Below, in pieces: positions 7,014 to 15,512 of a DNA stretch of 64,000 nucleotides (position 1 is the stretch's first letter; every line of letters starts with the position of its first letter). The notes beneath the pieces are model-generated. The model did no database searches. It worked only from the letters and a program-made list of their open reading frames with translations, and was not told the DNA's origin. The stretch comes from Sulfurimonas sp. C5 (lineage in GTDB: Bacteria > Campylobacterota > Campylobacteria > Campylobacterales > Sulfurimonadaceae). The stretch is from the NCBI RefSeq assembly GCF_029872055.1, contig NZ_JARXNQ010000003.1, positions 186,001-250,000 of the forward strand, read 5' to 3'. Both the position numbers and the translations under genes were made by a program.

Positions 7014-9793
7014 CTCCTCGAACCTCTTCTGCTATAATTCTTTTTAAAACAAGATTCACAGATATTGTATTTTGAATTTGTAGGCAATACATTGCTGCAC
7101 ATTTTACAACTTTGGGACAACTCCGTTTTTTGCAATGTTTTTTCTATGTAATGGTTTAGCACACCCCTGGATTCTGTTGCTTTTTGCACATCTACGAAAT
7201 ACTCGCTAAATCTGTAACTCAGCCATAAATACAAAGAGATCTCTTTTACCATATCTTCAGCCATCAATAACTCTTGCGATGTCTGAGCAAACTCACCGTT
7301 TAATTTTGGACGTTGATAATAGACTGGTTCTTTTTTCTCCAAAGCATGGATATATGTCTCATACGCCGTAATGATATATGGAGATTTGAGCGTCAGCGGT
7401 GCACATGCCAGATGATATTTTGTCGCAATATCCAAATCGTAACTATCAACTATCTTGGAAGCTTCTAACATATCGTCCAGACTTGCAGCGTAAAACGGTC
7501 CGCTGAACTCCATATTTTTTATAAAGAAATTTAAAATCTCTTCTAATGAATTCTCTTCTAAAATAGAGCTTACGAGCTTGATGTGTTCAAGGTTTGCCAT
7601 CACTTTAAACGGTGTGGCAATTTTCCTTGCTTCTTTATGAAAATTGCGTTTGATTACTTTGAGAGTCTCTTTATTTAATGCTCCAACATAACCCTTTTCT
7701 TCTAGGCCGTAGCGCCCTGCACGCCCAGATATCTGATGTATTTCAGATGCAAAAAGATCACGCTGAATAATCCCGTCAAACTTGTCCGCCGTTGAAAACA
7801 GTATAGTTTTAATCGGCAGATTCATTCCCATCGCAATTGCATCAGTTGCTACAAGTACTTGAGTTTCACCCTCACGAAAACGTCTTGCTTCTTCACGGCG
7901 AACTTCTGGAGAAAGGTTTCCGTACACAACACTCACACTAAAAGATTTTGAAAGTCTTTGTTTGAGTCTAAGTACATCTTTTCTGCTAAACGCGACTACT
8001 GCCGTTGAGGGTCTAATATCTTCGATAAACGTAGGTTTATCCAGTACTTCAAGTGGATTTTTTCTCTCAAATTCTATAATTTCCAACTTTTCACCAAGAT
8101 ATTCTGCAAGTGCGATTATTGCCTCTTTTACATTTGCAGAACCTGTCATTATGATCTCTTTTGCAGGTGCACCAATAATTGCATTTGCCCAGGCCCAACC
8201 GCGATCACGGTCATCAATCATCTGTACCTCATCGATGACACAAACATCCACATCCACATCAAAATTCATCATCTCAATCGTAGAACTGATATGTGTCGCT
8301 TCATCGTTAATGAGTTGCTCCTCACCAGTAATCAAAGAACAATCAACACCCATAGAGTTCAGGTTTTCATACCCCTCTAACGCTAAAAGTCTTAAAGGTG
8401 CCAAATAGTACCCAGTATCAGCATCTTTGAGTTTTTGCATCGCAGTATATGTTTTACCGCTGTTTGTCGGTCCAATGTGTAAAGTCAGCTTTCTCTGCAT
8501 ATCACGTGCTATAGGGAAAAGATTTTTAAAATCTCTAATAGTACGTGCTAGAAGTTCCTGTCTTTGTTTTTTAATCAACTCTTCTTGAATTGAATATAAA
8601 AACCTGCGAATCGTTTTTCTGTATATCTTCGGAGTTATATTAAGGTCTAATCCCAACTGGTCAACTAAAAAGCCATATACTTTATCATACAGTATCTCAT
8701 CTTCGTAGTGAAGCAGTCGAGCATGCCCTTTACACTCTTTTACAAGAAGTTCCAATTCTTCTAAGAACAATCGTTCATGTTCAGTTTTCAACTCCTCTAA
8801 AGCTGCATCAAAATTAAAACCTTTTGCCTCCCAAATGTCTGAAAGTATTTTGTTCAATTCAAGATGCAATTCCAAAGTATATGCAATTTTTTTCTCCGAA
8901 TTTGGCAATTCTAAATTCTGCATAACATCCACAAGTAACTCTTCATCGTGAATAGAAATATTTTTAGCATCTATCTTCTGTGCAATAATTTTTCTGAGCA
9001 CTTTTGGCGTGACCATCGGATAATTTAATCCCGTTTTTGGAGGTGATGAACGAAGAGAGTTTACGATCTCTTCATGTGTTAGATACTGATGAGGATCTTT
9101 TAATGAAGCAATAAAACTCTTTATACTCTCTTGCTTGTTTTTTACGATCTCTACTTTGTCTTCACCTATCTTTTTAATTATCTCGTCAAACTCAGTCGTT
9201 TCTATATATTCATACGAGTAAGGCTTGGTATTAAGTGTCAGGATTTTATGAAACTGTTGATCGTAGATCTCATATTTAAGCGATGCGTTGAACTCAAAAC
9301 TGTCATCTAGATCAAAAAAACCTTCCAACTCTTTTTCGAGAGCCTCTCTTTTGATCTCAAAACGGATATGTCTGAGTTTTGCTTCCATCTTCTCAATCGT
9401 GATCTTTTTGCTTCTAATAGTCGCAAATGCTTCACGCAGACGGCTCGCTTCCATCGGTGTCACATCGAGTTCTGCTAAAATAGATTCTATTTTAACTTCA
9501 CGATCGTAATGATGGTGCTCTTCGAGCTTATCCCCTTTATAGATTTTTGCTTCATTTTCAAAAAAGTGCAAAATATCCATTCTTATCGAACTGTCTGCTT
9601 CAGACCAGATCATACGGAGAGTTTTTATCATTAAATTACGATTGTGTTCAATCTCATAAATTCCAAGGGCACTGAAGAGTTCACTTAAAGTTTTCGATTC
9701 AACCCGTTCAATACCAATATCAAAAGGATCATCGTCAAAATATTTTCTAATTCTTTGATTTATTTTGCTGTTTTTCTTATTTTTTTTTGCCAT
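7001..9793 (-). CDS. SUV3-like DExH-box RNA helicase
   Basis: 930 residues. The N-terminal ~400 residues are charged and helical with no family I recognise. The helicase core follows: motif I Gly-Pro-Thr-Asn-Ser-Gly-Lys-Thr, motif Ia Tyr-Leu-Ala-Pro-Leu-Arg-Leu-Leu-Ala, motif II Asp-Glu-Val-Gln-Met, and motif VI Gln-Ile-Ser-Gly-Arg-Ala-Gly-Arg-Tyr-Gly. This combination is typical of the SUV3 branch, best known from mitochondria, where it works with a 3'-5' exonuclease. The C-terminus has a possible four-Cys zinc knuckle (Cys-Lys-Met-Cys ... Cys-Glu-Ser-Cys) and a basic tail. An RNA-unwinding role in degradation or ribosome work is inferred. The gene is monocistronic and convergent with the chemotaxis gene. 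Confidence 0.85.
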   Translation of the reverse strand: MAKKNKKNSKINQRIRKYFDDDPFDIGIERVESKTLSELFSALGIYEIEHNRNLMIKTLRMIWSEADSSIRMDILHFFENEAKIYKGDKLEEHHHYDREVKIESILAELDVTPMEASRLREAFATIRSKKITIEKMEAKLRHIRFEIKREALEKELEGFFDLDDSFEFNASLKYEIYDQQFHKILTLNTKPYSYEYIETTEFDEIIKKIGEDKVEIVKNKQESIKSFIASLKDPHQYLTHEEIVNSLRSSPPKTGLNYPMVTPKVLRKIIAQKIDAKNISIHDEELLVDVMQNLELPNSEKKIAYTLELHLELNKILSDIWEAKGFNFDAALEELKTEHERLFLEELELLVKECKGHARLLHYEDEILYDKVYGFLVDQLGLDLNITPKIYRKTIRRFLYSIQEELIKKQRQELLARTIRDFKNLFPIARDMQRKLTLHIGPTNSGKTYTAMQKLKDADTGYYLAPLRLLALEGYENLNSMGVDCSLITGEEQLINDEATHISSTIEMMNFDVDVDVCVIDEVQMIDDRDRGWAWANAIIGAPAKEIIMTGSANVKEAIIALAEYLGEKLEIIEFERKNPLEVLDKPTFIEDIRPSTAVVAFSRKDVLRLKQRLSKSFSVSVVYGNLSPEVRREEARRFREGETQVLVATDAIAMGMNLPIKTILFSTADKFDGIIQRDLFASEIHQISGRAGRYGLEEKGYVGALNKETLKVIKRNFHKEARKIATPFKVMANLEHIKLVSSILEENSLEEILNFFIKNMEFSGPFYAASLDDMLEASKIVDSYDLDIATKYHLACAPLTLKSPYIITAYETYIHALEKKEPVYYQRPKLNGEFAQTSQELLMAEDMVKEISLYLWLSYRFSEYFVDVQKATESRGVLNHYIEKTLQKTELSQSCKMCSNVLPTNSKYNICESCFKKNYSRRGSRRFKS

Positions 9794-9862
9794 GTAGTTT
9801 AATTTCGTTTTAATCAGTAATATCTATATATGATTATACTCAAAAATTAAGTAATATCTTTT

Positions 9863-9868
9863 TATAAT
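9863..9868 (+). promoter_or_regulatory. -10 box 6 nt before the rhodanese ATG (possible leaderless promoter)
   Basis: TATAAT ends 6 nt before ATG 9875, which places the expected transcription start on or next to the start codon. No Shine-Dalgarno is present. See the leaderless-gene finding. Confidence 0.5.
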
Positions 9869-9874
9869 TAAATT

Positions 9875-10195
9875 ATGGAAATAAAAGACGAATGGACTCA
9901 AGAAGAGTTCTTAAGAAATAAAAGAAAATTAGAACAAGAGGGAGTCGAAGTAGTACTTGTAGATACTATTTTATCCCCTATTGAAAAAGCAAATACAATA
10001 ACATATAATCCGCATGAATTAAAAAACTATCCCAAAGGAAGTGTTTTTGTATTTTATTGCGATACCGGAAAAGCTACAAAAGAAAGACTAAATGAGTATA
10101 AAGCGAAATTTCCGGAGTATCATTGTGTCTCTTTAAAAGGGGGACGCGGTTATTGGAGAGTAAATATGCAGCTATTGGATGAAGATGGTAAATAA
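9875..10195 (+). CDS. Rhodanese-like domain protein
   Basis: 106 residues, one rhodanese homology domain. The loop Phe-Tyr-Cys-Asp-Thr-Gly-Lys-Ala-Thr places the candidate catalytic Cys at residue 62 after a hydrophobic strand, and the later Ser-Leu-Lys-Gly-Gly-Arg-Gly-Tyr-Trp matches the family's Gly-Gly-x-x-x-Trp end. Such proteins carry persulphide sulphur in the cytoplasm, and the donor and acceptor here are unknown. It overlaps the DUF309 gene by 11-17 nt, so the two are co-translated. Its promoter-like box is so close that the mRNA may be leaderless. Confidence 0.78.
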   Translation: MEIKDEWTQEEFLRNKRKLEQEGVEVVLVDTILSPIEKANTITYNPHELKNYPKGSVFVFYCDTGKATKERLNEYKAKFPEYHCVSLKGGRGYWRVNMQLLDEDGK

Positions 10196-10514
10196 AAAAA
10201 TTGAAGAGTTTGTAACTTGTATAGAACAAGAACGCTTTTACGATGCTCACGAGGTGTTAGAAGAGCTTTGGTTCCCTAGACGGTTTGAGAAATGTATTGA
10301 GGTAGAACTTCTAAAAGGTTTTATCAATGCAGCCGTCAGTTTTGAGTTAATTAAACGCGGAAGAATTGTACAAAGTAAAAGAGTTTGGGCAAACTATTTG
10401 AAATACAGACAAAATCTTTATAAAATCTCATCACAATATAAGAATTCTTATTTTAAACTAGCAAGATACGTTGAAGAAAAACAACATACGCTACTTAAAC
10501 AAAGGAATTTGTAA
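10179..10514 (+). CDS. DUF309 family protein
   Basis: 111 residues (109 if ATG 10185 is used). The DUF309 signature Phe-Tyr-Asp-Ala-His-Glu-Val-Leu-Glu-Glu-Leu-Trp lies at residues 20-31, followed by helical, basic sequence. The conserved His-Glu suggests a metal or catalytic site, but the family has no established activity. It overlaps the rhodanese gene upstream and shares TAATG with the mscS-like gene downstream, forming a three-gene coupled operon. Nothing in the sequence shows why these three belong together. Confidence 0.85.
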   Translation: MKMVNKKIEEFVTCIEQERFYDAHEVLEELWFPRRFEKCIEVELLKGFINAAVSFELIKRGRIVQSKRVWANYLKYRQNLYKISSQYKNSYFKLARYVEEKQHTLLKQRNL

Positions 10515-11332
10515 TGGATATCGAAAAGTACACAAATCTTGCACTAAGCTATATAAGTGAATACAGTCTTAAAATTTTAGCTGCGCTACTTATCTTTATC
10601 ATCGGGAAATGGATAGCAAAAAAACTTTCTCATCTAATAAGAGCAACAATGATCAAAGCCAAGGTTGATCTGACACTTTCAGAATTTACCGAGAGTCTCA
10701 TCTTTTTTACTCTATTAGCAATGGTCATTCTTGCTTCACTCAATGCTCTTGGTGTCAATACTACATCGTTTATTGCTGTTTTTGGTGCAGCCTCTTTAGC
10801 TGTTGGTTTAGCACTACAGGGATCTTTATCAAACGTAGGTGCTGCCGTACTTATTATAATCTTCAGACCTTTTAAAATCGGTGACTTTATTGAAGCCGGC
10901 GGTGCTACGGGAACAGTAGAGGATATCACAATGTTTTCTACTATCATTTCACCGATTGACAACCGTACGATTATTGTGCCAAACTCTAAAATTATCGGTG
11001 GTAACATCATCAACTACTCTAAAAAAGACAAAAGAAGAGTTGACCTTGTTTTTGGAATAAGCTATGACGATGATCTAAGACTTGCAAAACAAACACTTCT
11101 TGATATTCTCCATGCCGATGAAAGGGTGTTAAAAGACCCAGAACCATTTGTTGCTGTAAGCGAGCTGGGCGACAGCAGTGTGAACTTTGTGACACGTGCA
11201 TGGGTAGAGACTGATCATTACTGGGATGTGCATTTTAGTACAATCGAAAAAGTAAAACTCACGTTTGATGAAAAAGGGATCTCTATCCCTTATCCGCAAA
11301 TGGATGTGCATATGAAAAAAGAAGAAAATTAA
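10514..11332 (+). CDS. mscS: Small-conductance mechanosensitive channel (MscS family)
   Basis: 272 residues, close to E. coli MscS. TM segments are at about 16-36, 55-75 and 80-105. The pore-lining TM3 reads Ala-Val-Gly-Leu-Ala-Leu-Gln-Gly-Ser-Leu-Ser-Asn, followed by Phe-Lys-Ile-Gly-Asp-Phe-Ile and the Gly-Thr-Val-Glu beta-domain start, both classical MscS signatures. The C-terminal cytoplasmic vestibule domain is complete. It relieves hypo-osmotic shock by letting solutes out of the inner membrane. Its start codon overlaps the DUF309 stop by one base (TAATG). Confidence 0.92.
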   Translation: MDIEKYTNLALSYISEYSLKILAALLIFIIGKWIAKKLSHLIRATMIKAKVDLTLSEFTESLIFFTLLAMVILASLNALGVNTTSFIAVFGAASLAVGLALQGSLSNVGAAVLIIIFRPFKIGDFIEAGGATGTVEDITMFSTIISPIDNRTIIVPNSKIIGGNIINYSKKDKRRVDLVFGISYDDDLRLAKQTLLDILHADERVLKDPEPFVAVSELGDSSVNFVTRAWVETDHYWDVHFSTIEKVKLTFDEKGISIPYPQMDVHMKKEEN

Positions 11333-11343
11333 CAAGGAAGTAG

Positions 11344-12138
11344 ATGAAAAAAATAGTATTAAGTTTAGTAGTATTTAGTTCTTTGGCATTGGCTGAAGAT
11401 GTTACGGTTGATGAAAAACCTTTAAAAGCACATAGTGAATTGGGTTACGTAGAGACTAACGGAAATACTAATACAAAAGCTTTCAATCTTGAAATAAACC
11501 TCAAAAAAGAATGGACAAAAGAAATTCTTACTTTTGATTTTGACGGACAATATGCAACAGACCATGGAGTTGAAACAAAAAATAAATTTGTCACAGAACT
11601 GGATTACGGCTATAAGCTATCACCAAAACTATCTCTTGATTATCTTATAGGTTACAAATCTGATAAATTCTCCGGTTTTGAGTACCAGTTTTACACAGGT
11701 CCCGGTGTAAAGTACAAAGCGATAGATAAAAAAGAGCACAAACTCTCGTTAGAAGCAAACATTTTATACTCTGTCGACCAATATGAAAATGTGTGGGCTG
11801 ATGCATTAGGTACTCAACTCAGCTATCCGTATGACGGCGTTATAAGAGACCATATTATCAAACAAGCTTACAAAGATGACTATGCTTCATATAGACTCAA
11901 AGGTATATACGACTGGCAGATCCTTGATACTTTAAAATTCAAACAAGAGTTGAGTTTCAGAGGTTCGATGGAAAAAACTAATAAATACTTCGTATATTCA
12001 AAATCTGCTATTAACAATAAAATTAACAGTATTTTTTCTGCAGGTATCAGTTATAAAATCGATTACGTTAATTTACCGGCTGAGGGTAAGAAAAAAACAG
12101 ACACTACTTTCGCATTTAATCTGATTTTAGATTATTAA
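11344..12138 (+). CDS. DUF481 family outer-membrane protein
   Basis: 264 residues with a short signal peptide (Met-Lys-Lys-Ile ... Leu-Ala-Leu-Ala). The mature part has alternating polar/hydrophobic strands and the early Leu-Gly-Tyr-Val-Glu-Thr-Asn-Gly-Asn-Thr-Asn-Thr block seen in DUF481 (YdiY-like) proteins, ending in an aromatic-rich strand, so a beta-barrel or beta-rich outer-membrane protein is likely. The function is unknown. AAGGAA precedes the ATG. It starts 11 nt after mscS and is probably in the same transcript, pairing an inner-membrane channel with an outer-membrane barrel. Confidence 0.8.
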   Translation: MKKIVLSLVVFSSLALAEDVTVDEKPLKAHSELGYVETNGNTNTKAFNLEINLKKEWTKEILTFDFDGQYATDHGVETKNKFVTELDYGYKLSPKLSLDYLIGYKSDKFSGFEYQFYTGPGVKYKAIDKKEHKLSLEANILYSVDQYENVWADALGTQLSYPYDGVIRDHIIKQAYKDDYASYRLKGIYDWQILDTLKFKQELSFRGSMEKTNKYFVYSKSAINNKINSIFSAGISYKIDYVNLPAEGKKKTDTTFAFNLILDY

Positions 12139-12167
12139 CAAGTCTCAGGCTTCTTGCCTGTGCTTGT
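12138..12167. terminator. Imperfect stem-loop between convergent genes
   Basis: CAGGC (12146-12150) pairs with GCCTG (12156-12160), with an outer ACAAG/CTTGT pairing (12138-12142 / 12163-12167). It covers both stop regions of the DUF481 and MFS genes and may act in both directions. There is no long T-run. Confidence 0.35.
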
Positions 12168-13251
12168 ACATTACTAACAAAACAAAACTCACTAACGCAA
12201 AAAGACTAGAACTTAAAAATAACAGCTTTGGAGCATACTCATATATATATCCGGAGATTACCGCACCACTTAAACCTCCTAAACCATAACTAAAGCCCAT
12301 GAAAAATTGTTGCGCTAGTTTTTTATTTTGATAAATTTGGTATAAATAACTGATCGTTGCCGAATGAAACAGTGCAAAAGAGAGTGCATGGATCGATTGT
12401 GAAAAGAAAAGCAGCACCAAGTTCTCAGGATAACTAAAAACCAAAAACCATCGAAATACCGAAGCCAGTACACTTATACGTATAAGATTTAAGAGCTGAT
12501 AGTTTGCAAGCAGTCTGCCTTGTGCAAATAACATTACAACTTCCACAAGTACTCCGAAACTCCAAAGATATACAGTCATATCCAAACTTATTCCATGATC
12601 TGTTTCATAGATCGTAAAAAAGTTATAAAATGAGCCAAAACTTATCTGCATAAAAACCAGCCCCGCCCACAGATAAATATCTTCAAAAAATGAGAACCGT
12701 TTTTGTACCATTTGCTCATTTTGAACACTTTCTTTATGCTCTTTAGTACTAATCACATATGCAATTACTGCCGTTACAGCCGTGAGTGTCAGTAAAAAGT
12801 CAAGGGCTATTGAAGTAACACTAAAAAACTTAGCAAGTATCAAGGCGACAACTATAAACCCTATAGAACCGAAAAGTCTTACTTTTCCATAACGCTCTTT
12901 ACCGATGTTTTCAAGTGCTATCACTTCAATATACGGCAGAATTAGACTCATCCCTACACCTAAAAGGATATTAGAGAATAACAGTCTGTAAAAATGCTCC
13001 ACATTAATATAAAATGCAATGGCAGCTATAACCATAACAAGCAAAGAATAATGAAATGTTCTTGTATTTAGCTGTAAACCCTTTATAAATAAAAACGGGA
13101 GTATAAAACGCACCAGTGGAGCGGCACCGAGCAGTATCCCTATCTCACTTGCACTATAGCCATAGCCAGAGAGTACTTTTGGGATAAAAATAACATATAC
13201 GCCGATAATTGAAAAGTAAAAATAATAAAATAATGATAATAGTATTGTCAT
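12145..13251 (-). CDS. MFS transporter (MFS_1-like / HcaT-type)
   Basis: 368 residues with about 10-12 hydrophobic helices. The N-terminus (Tyr-Tyr-Phe-Tyr-Phe-Ser ... Gly-Val-Tyr) and the His-Ser-Ala-Thr-Ile-Ser-Tyr block in the C-terminal half match the small MFS branch that includes the phenylpropionate and nucleoside symporters. The substrate cannot be read from sequence. It is single and convergent with the DUF481 gene. Upstream, TATACT at 13258-13263 lies 6 nt before the ATG with no Shine-Dalgarno, so translation may be leaderless. Confidence 0.78.
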   Translation of the reverse strand: MTILLSLFYYFYFSIIGVYVIFIPKVLSGYGYSASEIGILLGAAPLVRFILPFLFIKGLQLNTRTFHYSLLVMVIAAIAFYINVEHFYRLLFSNILLGVGMSLILPYIEVIALENIGKERYGKVRLFGSIGFIVVALILAKFFSVTSIALDFLLTLTAVTAVIAYVISTKEHKESVQNEQMVQKRFSFFEDIYLWAGLVFMQISFGSFYNFFTIYETDHGISLDMTVYLWSFGVLVEVVMLFAQGRLLANYQLLNLIRISVLASVFRWFLVFSYPENLVLLFFSQSIHALSFALFHSATISYLYQIYQNKKLAQQFFMGFSYGLGGLSGAVISGYIYEYAPKLLFLSSSLFALVSFVLLVMYKHRQEA

Positions 13252-13352
13252 AATGGAAGTATATCGAAGAATATATATTGAATCGATAGAACTACTCTTT
13301 TAAATCATTTATTTTCTTATTTTCAACGTATATTATTTACTTAGCATTTACT

Positions 13353-13475
13353 TATAATAAATATAATTTTTCATCTCAAATATGTTTCCCCCTTTCATAT
13401 GCGAGAGAAAACAATACTCCTATAAACTATTTAGATCAGCCGAGTTTTTCCCTTTTTACCTCTTGGCTGATTTTT
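13353..13475 (+). ncRNA. Candidate small RNA or leader in the 249-nt MFS-radical SAM gap
   Basis: The gap between the divergent MFS and radical SAM genes holds two TATAAT boxes (13353-13358 and 13362-13367), then about 60 nt without an ORF, then a strong terminator hairpin. That layout fits a ~100-nt small RNA. I recognise no known RNA family. It could also be a terminated leader of the radical SAM gene at 13501. Confidence 0.3.
13435..13475 (+). terminator. Rho-independent terminator-like hairpin
   Basis: ATCAGCCGAG (13435-13444) pairs with CTTGGCTGAT (13462-13471): 10 bp with one G-U, a 17-nt pyrimidine-rich loop and TTTTTCCC after the stem. It lies 26 nt before the radical SAM start codon with no coding gene before it. 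Confidence 0.6.
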
Positions 13476-13500
13476 CCCTTTTTTATGCTAGACTTCCTTT

Positions 13501-14997
13501 ATGAAAATAGTCCTGTCCACCTTAAATTCCAGATATACTCATACATCCTTGGCACTAAGATATCTTTATGCCAACATGCAAGAACTCCAAGCAAATACTA
13601 CCATAATGGAATTTTCGATCAATGATGCAATGCAAAGCGTAGCAGAGAAAATTCTCGATCAAGACGTAGATATTTTAGGTCTTGGTGTTTATATTTGGAA
13701 TGCCTCACAAATCCAGGAACTTATTCACATCGTTAAAAGAGTATCCCCGAAAACAAAAATAGTCCTTGGCGGTCCGGAAGTAAGTTATGAACCTTTTCGA
13801 GTGGATTTTTCAGATGCCGACTATATTATAAAAGGGGAAGGCGATGTTGCGTTTTACGAATTATGTAAAAACCTCGTTGATAATCAACCCCAGGAGCGCA
13901 TTTCTCCTCTCTCAGCTCCAAAATTAAAAGAGATAGAACTGCCGTATCAATACTACAGCGATGAAGATATACAAAACAGATACATCTACGTAGAGATCTC
14001 GAGAGGATGCCCTTTTGAGTGTGAATTCTGTCTCTCCTCTATGGATGAAAAGGTTAGAGCATTTGATCTGGAAAAAGTGCTGGAGGAGTTTGAAAAACTT
14101 TGGCAAAGGGGTGCTAGAAACTTCAAATTTGTCGATCGCACGTTTAACCTGAATATGAAAGCGGCGAATATGGTACTCGATTTTTTTCTTGAAAAAGAGC
14201 CTCCGTATTTTGCCCATTTTGAAGTAATACCCGATCACTTTCCAAGTTCACTCAGAGAAAAAATAAAAGCGTTTCCTCACGGTGCTCTTCAACTTGAGAT
14301 CGGAATTCAAACACTCAATATGGAGATCGCAAACAATATCTCTAGACAGCTCAAACTTGACAAAATAAAAGAGAATATTGCCTTTTTGGAGAATGAGACT
14401 TCGGCACATATTCACCTTGACCTCATCGTTGGACTACCGGGAGAGAGTCTGGATAGCTTTGGAAAAAATCTTGACGAACTTATGGCAATGAGTTCGTGTG
14501 AGATCCAGATCGGAATACTCAAAAAACTTTCAGGCACTTACATAGACAGACACGATCAGCATTTTGGTATGGTCTACAGTGATATCCCTCCGTATGATAT
14601 ACTCAAAAACGATCAGCTTTCGTTTAAGGACCTTCAAATTATGAAAAGGTTTGCAAGATTCTGGGACATTTTTTATAACAGCGGGAATTTTAAAAATGCT
14701 GTTGAACTGCTTTGGAAAGAGGAGTCTGTTTTCACAAACTTTTATGCTTATAGTTTATGGATATATACACAAACAGACGCTACATATAAAATTTCTCTGC
14801 AACGTCAGGGGGAACTTCTATTTAAATACCTTACAGAGGTAAAAAATATATCGCCTGAACGGATTGCCAATGCAATGCTCAGTGATATTATGAAACTAAA
14901 AGGGAGAGCAGTACCAAGTTATTTAAAAGCTTACAGCGAAGGTTTTAATATAGATGCTAAACTCGGTACCTCAGGCTTTAACAAAAGACAGCAATAA
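13501..14997 (+). CDS. B12-binding radical SAM protein with DUF4080 C-terminus
   Basis: 498 residues. Residues 1-140 form a cobalamin-binding Rossmann-like domain (Asp-Ile-Leu-Gly-Leu-Gly-Val-Tyr-Ile-Trp, Leu-Gly-Gly-Pro-Glu-Val). The radical SAM core has Ser-Arg-Gly-Cys-Pro-Phe-Glu-Cys-Glu-Phe-Cys, a perfect CxxxCxxC cluster site. The C-terminal part resembles DUF4080, usual for this class (BchE/methylase-like). The enzyme should do cobalamin-dependent radical chemistry such as methylation or ring formation on an unknown substrate. The cob genes 8 kb upstream could supply its cofactor. It is monocistronic, as the next gene is on the other strand. Confidence 0.88.
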   Translation: MKIVLSTLNSRYTHTSLALRYLYANMQELQANTTIMEFSINDAMQSVAEKILDQDVDILGLGVYIWNASQIQELIHIVKRVSPKTKIVLGGPEVSYEPFRVDFSDADYIIKGEGDVAFYELCKNLVDNQPQERISPLSAPKLKEIELPYQYYSDEDIQNRYIYVEISRGCPFECEFCLSSMDEKVRAFDLEKVLEEFEKLWQRGARNFKFVDRTFNLNMKAANMVLDFFLEKEPPYFAHFEVIPDHFPSSLREKIKAFPHGALQLEIGIQTLNMEIANNISRQLKLDKIKENIAFLENETSAHIHLDLIVGLPGESLDSFGKNLDELMAMSSCEIQIGILKKLSGTYIDRHDQHFGMVYSDIPPYDILKNDQLSFKDLQIMKRFARFWDIFYNSGNFKNAVELLWKEESVFTNFYAYSLWIYTQTDATYKISLQRQGELLFKYLTEVKNISPERIANAMLSDIMKLKGRAVPSYLKAYSEGFNIDAKLGTSGFNKRQQ

Positions 14998-14999
14998 AC

Positions 15000-15443
15000 T
15001 TAAGCATTGCCTCCTCTTGATTTGATCCCTTTTGTAAGGGCATCATTAATCTCTTTGGCATATTCTGGATTCATTTTTTGCAATTCTCGATCAAAATTTA
15101 ATATAAGATCTTTTGTCGTATGCGGATGGTGTGTTAAACGTATAATTAACTCAGAAAAATGATAAAAGTCATTATGCAATTTAATACCGTCCTTAGGTGG
15201 AATCTCTCCGTAATATCTTAGTATTGTATTCAAAGCCCATTGCAATTCATCCGTTGATGATTTTTTTGCTTTGATAATTGCAGAGAGATCATCAAAACTA
15301 TATTCCTTGTCTTCTCTGGGTTTATCTGCCAGTGCTTTTTTCTTTTTTCTTTTTTCACCTGGACTGTAAAAGAACAATGCGATTAAAATCCCCAGTATCA
15401 GAATCAATCCGATCAAGGACTTAATGATAAAGAGTAAATCCAT
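15000..15443 (-). CDS. Uncharacterised single-pass membrane protein
   Basis: 147 residues. One N-terminal transmembrane helix (about 4-26) is followed by a basic stretch (Lys-Arg-Lys-Lys-Lys-Lys) and a soluble helical domain rich in Asp, Glu, Leu and His, so the domain should be cytoplasmic. I recognise no family. AGGTGA precedes the ATG. It is convergent with the radical SAM gene (2-nt gap) and divergent from the sirtuin. A real gene is supported by ribosome site, signal-anchor layout and lack of a better frame. Confidence 0.7.
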   Translation of the reverse strand: MDLLFIIKSLIGLILILGILIALFFYSPGEKRKKKKALADKPREDKEYSFDDLSAIIKAKKSSTDELQWALNTILRYYGEIPPKDGIKLHNDFYHFSELIIRLTHHPHTTKDLILNFDRELQKMNPEYAKEINDALTKGIKSRGGNA

Positions 15444-15512
15444 AAATATTCACCTTAACCCTATTTAAACTTACAGACATTATAATAGTTTATAAATTAA
15501 AAGGAAATTATC

